Positions 7,760 through 17,700 of a stretch of 40,944 nt of DNA are shown here, one piece after another. The translations under genes and the position numbers were made by a program. Origin of the DNA: Nodularia sp. (in: cyanobacteria) (GTDB lineage: Bacteria > Cyanobacteriota > Cyanobacteriia > Cyanobacteriales > Nostocaceae); contig REBL01000114.1 in assembly GCA_007692755.1 (NCBI GenBank), positions 1-40,944 of the forward strand, in the 5' to 3' direction. The notes beneath the pieces were generated by a model. It was not told the origin of the DNA. It worked only from the letters and a program-made list of their open reading frames with translations, and ran no database searches. Every line of letters starts with the position of its first letter. Position 1 is the first letter of the stretch.

Positions 7760-10700
7760 ATGCTGGAAAACATGAAAGAAATCATCAATCGTATTGAAAA
7801 TGGCATTGGCACTCAGTCCGACTTTAAGGCTTTAGCATCTGCCGTTGAGTTAAAACAGATTACCTTAGCTACTGGAGATCGAGCAGTATCGTTTGGTGGC
7901 GATGTCTCTGATGTAGTTATAGTAACCGGAGATAATAATATCGTTATTAAGGGTGCTAGTGCTGAGGTAATTAAGCAAGTTGTCTATAAAATTGAACAGC
8001 TTCCAGCATTACTTGAAGAAAGGTTATTATCTGTAATTTCTCGCTTTCCAGTTGATACTTCTGCTGTTTTAGTGACCGAGCATCAAGCAGAGCTTAACCA
8101 TGCTAAAGATTTAATCACTGGCTATAACTACAGACAAGCTTTAGAATATTTAGAAAAACTGAAGCTAAGGATATGGGATAACACGCAACCCATTGTTAAA
8201 TACAGACTTTTAGCTAATATTGGCATAACAAAACTCAATTTACATCAGTATCTAGACGCTGGTAAATATTTGATTCAAGCCTTGCACTATAATTCAGAAG
8301 ATGAAAATGCCCTTTACTTTGCTGCTGTTGGTCATTTGTTACTAGGACAGCCGAATAAATCTGAACAATTAATCAATAAACTTTTAAAAATAAATCCTAC
8401 AAATGAAAGTGCTTATGCGCTATTAATTCAAATTTACCCAGATGAAGACATAGAAATTATAATCAATAAAGTTCCAGAAGCTTATAGAAATTCAGCTAGA
8501 GTAGCTGGCGCTTTGGGCAATATAGCAAAACACAAATTAGATTTTGTTCAAGCAGAAAAGTGGTTGCAAATTGCAATTGATAATGATACAGAAAAATTCA
8601 TTGAAATTAAAGCTGATTTAGGAACACTTTTACTAGAGTCATTTAGTACAGATTCTTTATTAATTTATACTCAACAGCTTGATGATTTGGACAAAAACAA
8701 GATACAGAAAGCTATTCGCCTTTTAACAGAAGCCTGGAATCAGGTAGCGAATACCGACTTTGGCAAACTGTGTTCTGGATGGGTTTTTAATCGCGGTATA
8801 GCTAAAAGAATACTTGGACTTTGGGAAGAAGCTATTAGTGACGTTGATATCGCATTACAAATTGAGCCAGTAAATCCAGTTTTTCTCAAAGAAAAATCGC
8901 TACTACTTCATTCTTACAAAGGTGACAATAGCCAAGCTATTAATTTACTCAAAGAAATTCAAGGAGCGAAGGAAGTTCCAGAAGCACCTCTACTGCTTGC
9001 CAATATTTTAGCGTTAACAAAAAACTATAATCAGGCGAAAGAACTTATTACCAATTTTATTCATCAAAATCCCGAACAACCATTACTAGAATGGGCATAT
9101 AAAATTTTAGTACAAATATATATAGATACTAAAGATGTACCTAATGGAATTCAAGTATATAATCTAATTCAAGATAAAGAGATAAAGACAGTTAATGATT
9201 TAATAAACTTGGCTTTATTAGCAAAATTTATAGATGATAAAAATGATACTTTAAAGTTTTTGCAAGAAGCCAGAGACAAGACGGATGTTTCAACTCCAGC
9301 ACAATGGGTTTTGGAATTAGCAAATGCTTTTTCATCCATTGGTGAATATGCAGAGTCGGCAAATCTTTATGAAAAAATAGTCAATACCTGTCTGGATACT
9401 CGTTTAAATTATACTTTAATTGAACTCTACTATAATTCTGGTCAGTTTCGCAAAGCTCTCAATCTTTGTCAGTTCCTTTACGAAAAGTATGGTGCTTCAC
9501 AATTTGTCTGCCATATGCTGTCAGTTATTCAAGAAAATATTGGAAACTTACCAGAAGCGAAAATAATCTGTAATGAATATTTACAATTTTCACCTGATGA
9601 CTTACAGATGAAAATTCGTCTAGCTTTAATTAACTACCGCATAGGCGCACTAGATGAGCTAGATAATTTTTTAAATTTGCCTATTGATATAAACAACCTA
9701 TCGTTTGAATTAGGTTTACAAATTATATATTTATATGGTTTAAGAGGATTTAAAGAAAAATATTTTGAAACACTGTATCAACTAAGAAAAAAATTTTTTA
9801 ATCAGGGGAAAGCCCATTTCAATTATTTTGTTGCATTTATCGAACGCGAAACTAATAGCAACAGCTTATTAGAACATACTGAAGTTCGTGCCAATTCAGC
9901 AGTTTGCTTGCAAGGCCAATATGGAACACCTTCTTGGTTTATCTTAGTAGATGACGATAATGCAGAAGTTAACCAGGACGAAATTAATTTAAAAGATTTT
10001 TTAGCGCAGAAGCTACTTGGTAAAGTTATAGGGGATGAAGTCACGTTAAAAGAAGATTACATTACTAAAGATACTAGAAAAATAATTGACATCAAAAGTA
10101 AATATGTTTACGCCTTTCAAAAAAGTTTAGAATTACTTGAGAGTAGATTTCCAGATACTCCTGGTTTATCGACGGTAAAAATAGATATTAACGAATCTCA
10201 AGATCAACTGCCTAAGAGTATTCAAAACGTACTTGATAAGAGTAGCGATAGTTTTCTAGAGCTTGAAAAATTATACAAGCAACGCAGGCTTCCCATAGGT
10301 GTATTTGCCAAACTTGCCCAACGAGATGTATTGTCAGTATGGGGTGGGTTAATAAGCAAAGAAGATTTAGGTATACATTGTTGTATTGGAACTGCTGAAG
10401 AGAGGAATCACGCTAACTCGTTACTCGTAACTAAGCCTATTAGATTAGTAATTGATATCGTTTCAATTCTAACATTACATGGGTTAGATGCTGCTGATGT
10501 AGTAGTAAATGCATTTGGAAAGCTAGGAATAGCACAATCAACTATAGACATTTTACAAAAAGCTCTTAAAGATCACAGAATAAATGAATCAAAACAGTCC
10601 GCTTTTTTTGGTAAAGAAGGCAACAAGTATTTTATCCATGAAACTGCACCCGAAGCAGTAAAAAGTTTTGCGGACTATCTAGAAAAAATGATTTCTTGGA

Positions 10701-11401
10701 TTAAGACCAATTGTGAAATATTACCCTGTACCGCAGCTTTAGATGTAGGAAGAGACGAAAGGTTTGAATTACAAGAATTGATTGGTGCTTCATTCTCTGA
10801 CACAATATTAATTGCAAGTGAACCAGGAAACTTACTCTACTCAGATGATTGGATATTACGACAAATTGCAAAAGCAAAGTTTGATATTGATGGGGTGTGG
10901 ACACAGTTAGTTTTAATGCACTGCCGAACCGCCAATGTTCTAGAAAAAGATAATTACAACGAAATGGTAATTAAGCTGGTTCTTTCTAATTACCATTATA
11001 CAAGCATAGATGCACACGTCTTAATTGAAGCAGCTAAAAAATCTGATTGGTTGGTAAAAAGACCCTTTACAAACTTACTCAACCTTCTTAGAAATCGAAG
11101 TGTTAGCTTACTTATACTAAATGAACAAATTGACAGGATGTCACTAAACTCTATTATTACTGTAACTGTTGATTTTCTATATGAATTATGGCGGGAACAG
11201 AAAATTCAGCAGATATCTAATGAAAGACGAGATAGTTTAGTGGTGGAAATGCTAAATGCAATTGTTCATGGTAGACAAAATCGGAACTATACTCTAAGAA
11301 AATTGATTGCCGAAGTTCAACAGAAATTTTACTTCCTACCCTTTGATGAAAGACAAATTATTCAATTGATAAATGCCTGGAAAGTTATAAATATTGTTTG
11401 A
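7760..11401 (+). CDS. TPR - GreA/B-C - PIN protein with N-terminal GD-N motif
   Basis: A 1213-residue protein, ATG at 7760, with AGGAG at 7747-7751. Residues 1-80 match the N-terminus of the STAND protein at 2927: helical start, then ATGDRAVSFGG and IVTGDNNIVIKG (37-64), then a helix. About 110-690 are TPR-like helical repeats. Residues near 711-785 resemble the C-terminal domain of GreA/GreB (FLAQKLLGKVIGDEVTL). Residues about 890-1060 look like a PIN nuclease (LVIDIVSIL early; LLYSDDWILRQIA late, the acidic pair of the active site). TPR/GreA-B-C/PIN proteins have been described in predicted counter-invader systems, where Gre-C may sense transcription or nucleic acid and PIN cleaves RNA. Coupled to the metacaspase upstream. 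Domains good; function inferred. Confidence 0.82.
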   Translation: MLENMKEIINRIENGIGTQSDFKALASAVELKQITLATGDRAVSFGGDVSDVVIVTGDNNIVIKGASAEVIKQVVYKIEQLPALLEERLLSVISRFPVDTSAVLVTEHQAELNHAKDLITGYNYRQALEYLEKLKLRIWDNTQPIVKYRLLANIGITKLNLHQYLDAGKYLIQALHYNSEDENALYFAAVGHLLLGQPNKSEQLINKLLKINPTNESAYALLIQIYPDEDIEIIINKVPEAYRNSARVAGALGNIAKHKLDFVQAEKWLQIAIDNDTEKFIEIKADLGTLLLESFSTDSLLIYTQQLDDLDKNKIQKAIRLLTEAWNQVANTDFGKLCSGWVFNRGIAKRILGLWEEAISDVDIALQIEPVNPVFLKEKSLLLHSYKGDNSQAINLLKEIQGAKEVPEAPLLLANILALTKNYNQAKELITNFIHQNPEQPLLEWAYKILVQIYIDTKDVPNGIQVYNLIQDKEIKTVNDLINLALLAKFIDDKNDTLKFLQEARDKTDVSTPAQWVLELANAFSSIGEYAESANLYEKIVNTCLDTRLNYTLIELYYNSGQFRKALNLCQFLYEKYGASQFVCHMLSVIQENIGNLPEAKIICNEYLQFSPDDLQMKIRLALINYRIGALDELDNFLNLPIDINNLSFELGLQIIYLYGLRGFKEKYFETLYQLRKKFFNQGKAHFNYFVAFIERETNSNSLLEHTEVRANSAVCLQGQYGTPSWFILVDDDNAEVNQDEINLKDFLAQKLLGKVIGDEVTLKEDYITKDTRKIIDIKSKYVYAFQKSLELLESRFPDTPGLSTVKIDINESQDQLPKSIQNVLDKSSDSFLELEKLYKQRRLPIGVFAKLAQRDVLSVWGGLISKEDLGIHCCIGTAEERNHANSLLVTKPIRLVIDIVSILTLHGLDAADVVVNAFGKLGIAQSTIDILQKALKDHRINESKQSAFFGKEGNKYFIHETAPEAVKSFADYLEKMISWIKTNCEILPCTAALDVGRDERFELQELIGASFSDTILIASEPGNLLYSDDWILRQIAKAKFDIDGVWTQLVLMHCRTANVLEKDNYNEMVIKLVLSNYHYTSIDAHVLIEAAKKSDWLVKRPFTNLLNLLRNRSVSLLILNEQIDRMSLNSIITVTVDFLYELWREQKIQQISNERRDSLVVEMLNAIVHGRQNRNYTLRKLIAEVQQKFYFLPFDERQIIQLINAWKVINIV

Positions 11402-11480
11402 TTTTTTTTGTTGTTATTCAAAAAAAAATTACTCATCTGGCTTGTCTAAATACATTCTGCCTTGAGAAGAGCGAACCAAT

Positions 11481-11525
11481 AGTTCACTTTTGTCTCACTA
11501 TAAAAGTGAGACAAAAGTGAACCTT
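11481..11525. terminator. Strong hairpin with T-rich tail
   Basis: The arms at 11482-11498 and 11506-11522 are perfectly complementary over 17 bp (GTTCACTTTTGTCTCAC), extendable by one A-T pair, with a short AT loop and a CTTTTTATTTT tail. It is oriented to terminate the plus-strand operon ending at 11401. The unusually long stem could also be a small mobile palindrome. Confidence 0.7.
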
Positions 11526-11567
11526 TTTATTTTAGGCTACTCCGGCAAGTAAAGACCGCTACTATCG

Positions 11568-11792
11568 CTAGGCTAGGCGTGGGCATAGCGGCTGGTAGTA
11601 TGCAAAGATGTATGCTATGCCCCAACCCCAAACTCTGACCAATTGGACAGGTGCGCCCAGGTCTAAACTATGGCTGGCGTGGCTGTGTCGTAACCAGTGG
11701 GGGCTAACTTTTCTTTGAATTACAGTTGATACCAAAGATTTATCAAGCAAGGCATAGAGTATGAATACAACTAAAGATGAAGAGAGTTCCAT
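11568..11792 (-). pseudogene. Tyrosine recombinase C-terminal relic
   Basis: A 74-residue minus-strand frame in which residues 29-53 read VSPHWLRHSHASHSLDLG followed by APVQLVR. This is the conserved HxLRHS catalytic box of XerC/D-type tyrosine recombinases. The upstream catalytic domain is missing, and the downstream LGH...Y box that should follow is replaced by unrelated sequence, so the gene is a fragment. It marks past integration activity at this junction between defence modules. The rest of 11402-11905 shows only the hairpin at 11481-11525 and AT-rich spacer. Confidence 0.7.
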
Positions 11793-11905
11793 TGAGCTTC
11801 CTGTCTCACTATTTTCCTATATTTACACTAGAAGATACTGTAGACGTGCCAAAAATACCTTGCACGCAAACTGTTCACTTAATAAATAAAAGTTTGTTTA
11901 TTTAC

Positions 11906-12319
11906 CTAATGGAAATTAAACCAAGCAAGCTGCTGGCCTATCTTTAATGGCTCAAGCGGGATTTCAACTGTGTAACCAATCTGTTTTAAACAGGGAACTA
12001 AAAATTCTCGATACTTCAGACCTGCAAAAATTTTAATTAAACTTTCTTTTGGTAAAACTTGACAAATGTCAGCAAATACTTGCTCTGCCCACAATTTGCG
12101 CTCAAATATAGGCATTTTATTTAAAGTTTGATTGTATGGTTCAATAATTTTGTCCCTATGTAGGAAACCATGCTTCGCTGAGAGAATATACCAGTCCCAC
12201 TGCTGCCGCTCAACATAAGCTCTAGCTTTGAGGAACCAAGTTGATTGGTATAAATCTTGAGCAGGGCAGGAGTGACTTTGTTTTTTCCCAACACAGGAAA
12301 TTAAGGTGATGCTATTCAT
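11906..12319 (-). CDS. DUF6884-like protein
   Basis: A 137-residue protein, ATG at 12317-12319, overlapping the end of the upstream GIY-YIG gene by 8 bp, so the two are translationally coupled. Visible conserved elements are LISCVGKK near the N-terminus, PAQDLYQSTWFLKARAY, WYILSAKHGFL, EPYNQTLNKM and ERKLWAEQV. This is the pattern I associate with the DUF6884 family of small alpha/beta proteins found in mobile and DNA-modification contexts; its biochemical role is not established. Pairing with a double GIY-YIG protein suggests a nucleic-acid-targeting module, which is inference. The length is normal for a stand-alone family member, and there is no sign of decay. Confidence 0.7.
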   Translation of the reverse strand: MNSITLISCVGKKQSHSCPAQDLYQSTWFLKARAYVERQQWDWYILSAKHGFLHRDKIIEPYNQTLNKMPIFERKLWAEQVFADICQVLPKESLIKIFAGLKYREFLVPCLKQIGYTVEIPLEPLKIGQQLAWFNFH

Positions 12320-13196
12320 AGCTTGATTCCCCTAGAAATTGAGCGGCTGGAATATCTCCTGTTACCAAAAGATGTGCAGCAATTAAATCGTTCTCTAACT
12401 CTTTGCGCTGATTATCCAGCCATAAAGGATTACATATCCAAGAACACTCTAAGGAGTTAGCGTTGGCAAAGATATGACCCTGCTTGCTTATAGGGTTATT
12501 CGCTTTAACTAAGTGAGAACACAATCGCTCTCTAATTTTTCCTTCACCAACATATAGTACTTGTGACTGTGAAGCATCACGAATGCGGTAAAGTCCTAAA
12601 CTAGCAAGAGGTAGATTGTCCTTCACTTGTTGTAATGGAATCCAATCAGTCCAATTATGGCCGCACCATTGTAAATTCTGGGGTTCGAGTGTCAGCTTTC
12701 CTTGTGGTGCAATGCCAGGATGATGATGGCTATGTTGCTCAGGTGTGATTCCACCTCTTAAACCTTGACCTCGATTGTATTGAGAAGACTTCCGATAGCC
12801 AGGCGGCATTCTGCTAAAGTTGGCGGTTGGAGAATAGCCTTTTTCTTGGCGAGCAAGGCTAATAGCCAAAGCTTCTATCCCTTTACGCCATTGAGTTGTT
12901 CCTTCAATGGGTAATACAGAGACTTCAAACTCACATTGACACCTATGGCGCAATGCCCACAGAGCTGGCGCTGCGGTATGTGGATCGCTGTACGGCATTA
13001 GCTCACCGTAAGTTACCCGTAGGTCACTCAATCGTTTTTTTAAAACCCTACCCGTTTCACCAATGTAGTCTAAATCATCTCGCTCCAAGCGACGTATCCG
13101 ATACAGACCACGCTCAGGAGGAATTAGTGAATTTTTCCAACTTCCTTTTAGTGGATACCAAGGAGACCAAGAAAAAATACGCTCGACCTGAATCAT
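12312..13196 (-). CDS. Protein with two GIY-YIG nuclease-like domains
   Basis: A 294-residue protein, ATG at 13194-13196. The first domain has GLYRIRR (30-36), LDYIGETG (42-49), Arg in LKKRL (52-56), and later GIEALAISL and SPTANFSR, supplying the Glu and Asn of the GIY-YIG fold. The second has GLYRIRD (201-207), VLYVGEG (213-219), IRERL and RKELENDLI near 264-271, again with the family Glu. The linker (about 140-195) is rich in His, Gly and Gln. GIY-YIG domains are metal-dependent nucleases in homing, repair and restriction enzymes; both copies keep key residues, so both may be active. Tandem duplication in one short protein is uncommon. Forms an operon with the downstream DUF6884-like gene. 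A restriction-like role is inferred. Confidence 0.78.
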   Translation of the reverse strand: MIQVERIFSWSPWYPLKGSWKNSLIPPERGLYRIRRLERDDLDYIGETGRVLKKRLSDLRVTYGELMPYSDPHTAAPALWALRHRCQCEFEVSVLPIEGTTQWRKGIEALAISLARQEKGYSPTANFSRMPPGYRKSSQYNRGQGLRGGITPEQHSHHHPGIAPQGKLTLEPQNLQWCGHNWTDWIPLQQVKDNLPLASLGLYRIRDASQSQVLYVGEGKIRERLCSHLVKANNPISKQGHIFANANSLECSWICNPLWLDNQRKELENDLIAAHLLVTGDIPAAQFLGESSYE

Positions 13197-13394
13197 GTGT
13201 TTGTTGAAACTAATAATTTAAATGTAATACCACTTTCATCTGAACATCTTTAGTTACTTTATAGCCAGAGTGCCTATTTGTTGCAGTGCCTCCCTAAACT
13301 TGTTGGCATCATAGGCTGTTTTCTTCAACGTTTTTGGAAACATTGGAAACATTACTGAAACATGGCAAAACTTTCTTGACCATTAGTTAGGTAA

Positions 13395-14750
13395 GTGCCA
13401 AAATTGGTCAAACAAGCGCGATTAAGAGATTGGTCGATGAAAGTAACCAGACATCGAGACAAAATTTTGGCAGCACTACAGGAATGGTTTCGTATCCACA
13501 AACAGGGTCCTACTTTAGAAGAGTTCTGTGCTGAACTGGAAATGCAACCCCGTCAGAAAGCCACCCTGCAACGGTGGTTGCAGACCATGCGAGGTATCGA
13601 TGTGGAATGGGAAGATAACGTCGCCCGTAGTCTTCGCTTGCTTACCCCTGAACCTGAAATTGAGCCAGGGCTACAGATACCCGTAACGGAAACATTGCGG
13701 TATTTGGCGACTGGCTTGGCAGAGTGGGAAAAACTTGAACCTATGAACAGAGCGCATATTCCAAAAGCTCTTCGTGTCGGTATGTCTAGGATGTATTTAA
13801 CATCTTTGCTCTCTGGAGATGAACAGTCTCCTTCAAACCTGCCAGAATTTTTTGACTGGGCAAAAAAACCAGTTGTGCAATGGAAACCCGCAGCAGAAAT
13901 TAAACACCTTTCATCGGAAGTCACCCTGATAGAAGATGGAATAGTTTCTGACTTTGCCCTCCAATGGCAGGTTACGGGCGCTGATGTAGAAATGGAGGTG
14001 CAAGAGAAAGTCCTGCAAGATGTCCTGGAATACTGTCGAGCCAATCAACTAGAAGAAGCCTATCGCGCCTTACGAAAGCTGATTATCGAGCATCCTGTCC
14101 TTCCCTACGCTGAATACCGTCGCCTTTTGTCTTCATCCCAATTAAGACCTCTGCGTGATTTTTTGCTGCAAATTTATGTGGATTTGGTTGATTTAACCAG
14201 TGACCACACTTATCACTTCTGCCCTCGCTGTAAATATGTAATGCGCCGCCGTCGAGATGGGATTTATAACTGCCGAAACATGACTTGTGAGCAACTGAGT
14301 GCGAAACTTCGCCTCCCACCCCAACCTTCAATTCCCAAGCATCAGGCAGAAGATTGGAAAGCCCTCACCCCAGGGGTACATCGGTACGGGACACTGCCAG
14401 GAATTTGGGAAATTCAGCTAGCAGAAGCCCTGACAAAACTGGGAGTACGCGTCACTCTTTGGCCTGAAATTGATGAATTTGACTTACTCGTAGAGTTTAG
14501 TAAGAAAATGCGCTGGGCAATTGATGTAAAAGATTGGTCGTACTTAGATGAAGAACGTTTACGGAAAGTAGAGTACCGCTTTGATACTACTGAAACCTTT
14601 ATCGTCTTCCCAGATGAGCGAAATGATGTCTTACGAATTGAGGTGGAACGCCAAAGACTCGAACCAGAATTGGCTGGTGTGCGCTTGAAGCTGGTTAGTG
14701 AAATTATCTCCCAAGCTAAAAAAATTCTGGAGAAGAAGAATCATGCGTGA
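13395..14750 (+). CDS. pPIWI-RE-associated restriction endonuclease-like protein
   Basis: A 451-residue protein starting at GTG 13395; an in-frame ATG at 13437 is an alternative. Residues 18-55 look like a LexA-type helix-turn-helix (HRDKILAALQEWF, GPTLEEFCAEL). Around 285-305 is a four-Cys zinc ribbon (CPRC, then C and C spaced through YNCRNMTC). The C-terminus is a PD-(D/E)xK nuclease: Asp363 in EFDLL, then Asp377-x-Lys379 in WAIDVKDW. This architecture, followed by a DinG-like helicase and a PIWI protein, matches the REase of the pPIWI-RE three-gene systems described by Burroughs, Iyer and Aravind. The stop overlaps the ATG of the helicase by 8 bp, indicating coupled translation. Confidence 0.85.
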   Translation: MPKLVKQARLRDWSMKVTRHRDKILAALQEWFRIHKQGPTLEEFCAELEMQPRQKATLQRWLQTMRGIDVEWEDNVARSLRLLTPEPEIEPGLQIPVTETLRYLATGLAEWEKLEPMNRAHIPKALRVGMSRMYLTSLLSGDEQSPSNLPEFFDWAKKPVVQWKPAAEIKHLSSEVTLIEDGIVSDFALQWQVTGADVEMEVQEKVLQDVLEYCRANQLEEAYRALRKLIIEHPVLPYAEYRRLLSSSQLRPLRDFLLQIYVDLVDLTSDHTYHFCPRCKYVMRRRRDGIYNCRNMTCEQLSAKLRLPPQPSIPKHQAEDWKALTPGVHRYGTLPGIWEIQLAEALTKLGVRVTLWPEIDEFDLLVEFSKKMRWAIDVKDWSYLDEERLRKVEYRFDTTETFIVFPDERNDVLRIEVERQRLEPELAGVRLKLVSEIISQAKKILEKKNHA

Positions 14751-17700
14751 TAGTTCTCAATGGAGTAAACCATTGCGTGAAGCCCTTCGCAAAACCCTGG
14801 ACTTAAAAGCTTATTTAGAACAAAGTTTACCAGATGCAGATGCGAATATACAGCAGCGAGAAATAGCACGTCTTGCCCAACTTATTGCCGAAGTGGAATT
14901 GGGGTTAACCTTACTGATGCAGGTAGCCCCAGAAGAAAGAGCGACATCCGTATCAGCGTTACTTTTGGGATATCGTTTTCCTGTCAAAGCACTTGAAAGT
15001 GAAGAAAACTGGCTCCTCGTACAAAAAGCCCGTTTTTATCTTGTGCGTCGCAAAGGAAGACAATGGGAGCGGACACTGGCTGAGTACATTAAATTACCTG
15101 AAATTCTGAGGATATTCAGCTTAACGGATACAAATGATATTCCTCAACTAATTCCATCTAGCACTTACCCTCAGCGTTTACAACTATACCGTCAGACTCT
15201 ATCAAAAACTCCACCGCACAAAAAGCGAAAAGTTAAACTAGCAACCTTTGGTTACTGGTATGCCAAAGTTTCCGATCAAGGTCACACTACCGTTGATGTT
15301 CCCATCAATATTCCTGAAGCTGTGGCTAATCTGTCTCCTTCTCCGCAGATATCTTTTCATAGCACACGCACGGCTGTGAATCCCTCTCGTCTTGTCACCT
15401 TTGAAAAATTGCTACAAGATGCTCAGGAAATGGATGAAAAATTGGCTCAAGCTGAGTACGAGCCAGAAAATTATCATCAACGTCTCACAGGAATTGCTTT
15501 AAAATTATATGACGCATCAATAGATGATTTTCAACCTTCCCTAGCAAACACTGAAATCAAACTAGACCAACTTATCCACATTGTCGGTTTATTGAATGTG
15601 GGTAAATCAACACTGCTTGATATTCTGATTTACCATTTTGCGAAACAAGGATATCGCTGTGCATTGCTAGTAAACGATGTTGTAGCGGCAGTGCGTCTTG
15701 CATCTTTATTTCGAGAAAAATTGGGAATTCTGGCATCTCCTGTATTGGGAAGCGATCGCTTTCAACACTTAGAAAAAGTTTATGAACCAATTCTAGCAAC
15801 CAAGGGTGACGAAATCGAAACAGGAGCAATCCACCCAGCTTGGCGTTGGTTTAGTCCTGTCTGTCCCTTACTAGCTTTAGTGCAATCAGAAGCAAAATGG
15901 GAGTTCGGTGAAGAACCATGCCACAATCTTTACCAAAAACAAACCACTACCAAAAATGGCAATTCCCAGGCAAAAGATGATGAAGATTTTGAGGAGGGCG
16001 AGACTGAAGATAAATATACTTGTCCCTTGTATTACAAATGTCCGCGTCACCAATTAGAACGAGACATAGCCACTGCATTGGTTTGGGTGTTAACACCAGC
16101 CAGTTTCATTCATACCCGCGTTCCCCCGCAAGTTTTGGCAGAAAAACTGACCTTTGCTGAAGCCGTTTACCGTGAATGTGACTTTCTCTTTGTTGATGAA
16201 GCCGACAGGGTACAGGTGCAGTTTGATGAAGCTTGTGCGCCCGATGAAGTCTTAGTAAATTCTTCTGGAAACTCCCTATTAAATCAGCTAGGACTTAAAT
16301 TTGCTACCACTATTTATAATTCTGACCGCCGCAGCATGGCGGCTGAACTCGTTGCTACAGCAAAAAGAGCCAATGACTATGCTCAAATTGCCACAGACTT
16401 AATTCTCCCCCGGCTGCATAACCAGCCCAAACTTGTGGAATGGGTAGGACCAAATCCCTTTACAGGTCGTTCACTTTTCGCCCATATTATCCGCGACATT
16501 CTGGACAAACCAGAAACAGAAGAAGACAAACCATCTCCCAAGCTTAAACGTGCCGAACGCAGCAACGAACGACAAAAACGGATCGAGGCTGGTTTACCCC
16601 CCGAAGAGGAACGCCAGCGTCGTAAAAAAATCATGAAAACTTTGGAAGAATTTTTGCAAGCCCCCCTTAATCATGACAAAGGAGGAGAACTTTCAGACCT
16701 TGCCCTTACTTTACTGAGTGCGGAAAATGACGCAAAAGCATTAACTAAGGTTGCTGAATGGTTACGCAAATGGCTGGAATCATTGGGGATTGATCTCACA
16801 GAAAAAACTAAGTTTGAGGAAGTTACACTCCATTTGCACTTAGCAATTCTCGTAACGGTACTCAACGATAAGCTAGGTTTTCTAGTGGATAACCTGAATG
16901 CACTCATGCGATCGCGAGTTATTGACTTGCACGACACGAGTCTTGCTCTTGTGTACCGCCCACCTCGTGATTATCTGCCAGTTGTGCCATCTTCACCAGT
17001 GGGGAACATTTTGGGCTTCAGGTATACACGAGATCGGACCCACAAAACTGGTGGTAAGTTGGAGTATTTCCGCTACGTTGGGGTTGGACGCTATTTACTT
17101 CTTAATTTTCCCCATCTCTTTGCTGTTGATGGTTGGGATGGCCCCCATACAGTTTTGATTTCCGGCACTAGCTACGCTCCAGGGACACCTGCTTATCACA
17201 TCCGCAAAAAACCGACTATCTTGCTAGAACCAGCTACCAATAACAACACAGCAGGTGATGCCGGGATTAGTGAAAGCGACTTTTGCTTCAGTTCCCAGCG
17301 TAATGCAGTTGGCAAGTACATTGCCCTATCGGGACTGCCACCGGCTATGAGAAAAACAGCTGCCAACGAAATGGTCAAGGCCATCTGTCACAGTCCTGGG
17401 CAAGCTACAAGCTTTCTGACTGAGTTATTTGAGACTTTAAAGGTTCAAGAACAGAAAGACCCCCAACGTTGGGGCGATCGCCAACGCTTATTGCTGATCA
17501 CCAACAGCTACGACGAAGCCGAATTGGTGGAGTCAATTTTAAAACCCCTCTACCGTAATGTTGAAAATCTTAACGGCATTGCTACCCTGCGCCGTGACAA
17601 TGCTCCGGTTCACTTGAGTGGTATTCGTCGCGGTCAAATTCGTGACCTCGCTCAAATGTCTACCACAATTGTCGTTGCACCTTTGATGGCATTAGAACGG

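Noticed and set aside
12896..13207. 103-codon plus-strand ORF
   Set aside because: Antisense shadow of the GIY-YIG gene, which has strong motifs.
14698..14742. GTG start for the DinG-like helicase
   Set aside because: It lies within the REase gene, and ATG 14743 has a better RBS and overlap.
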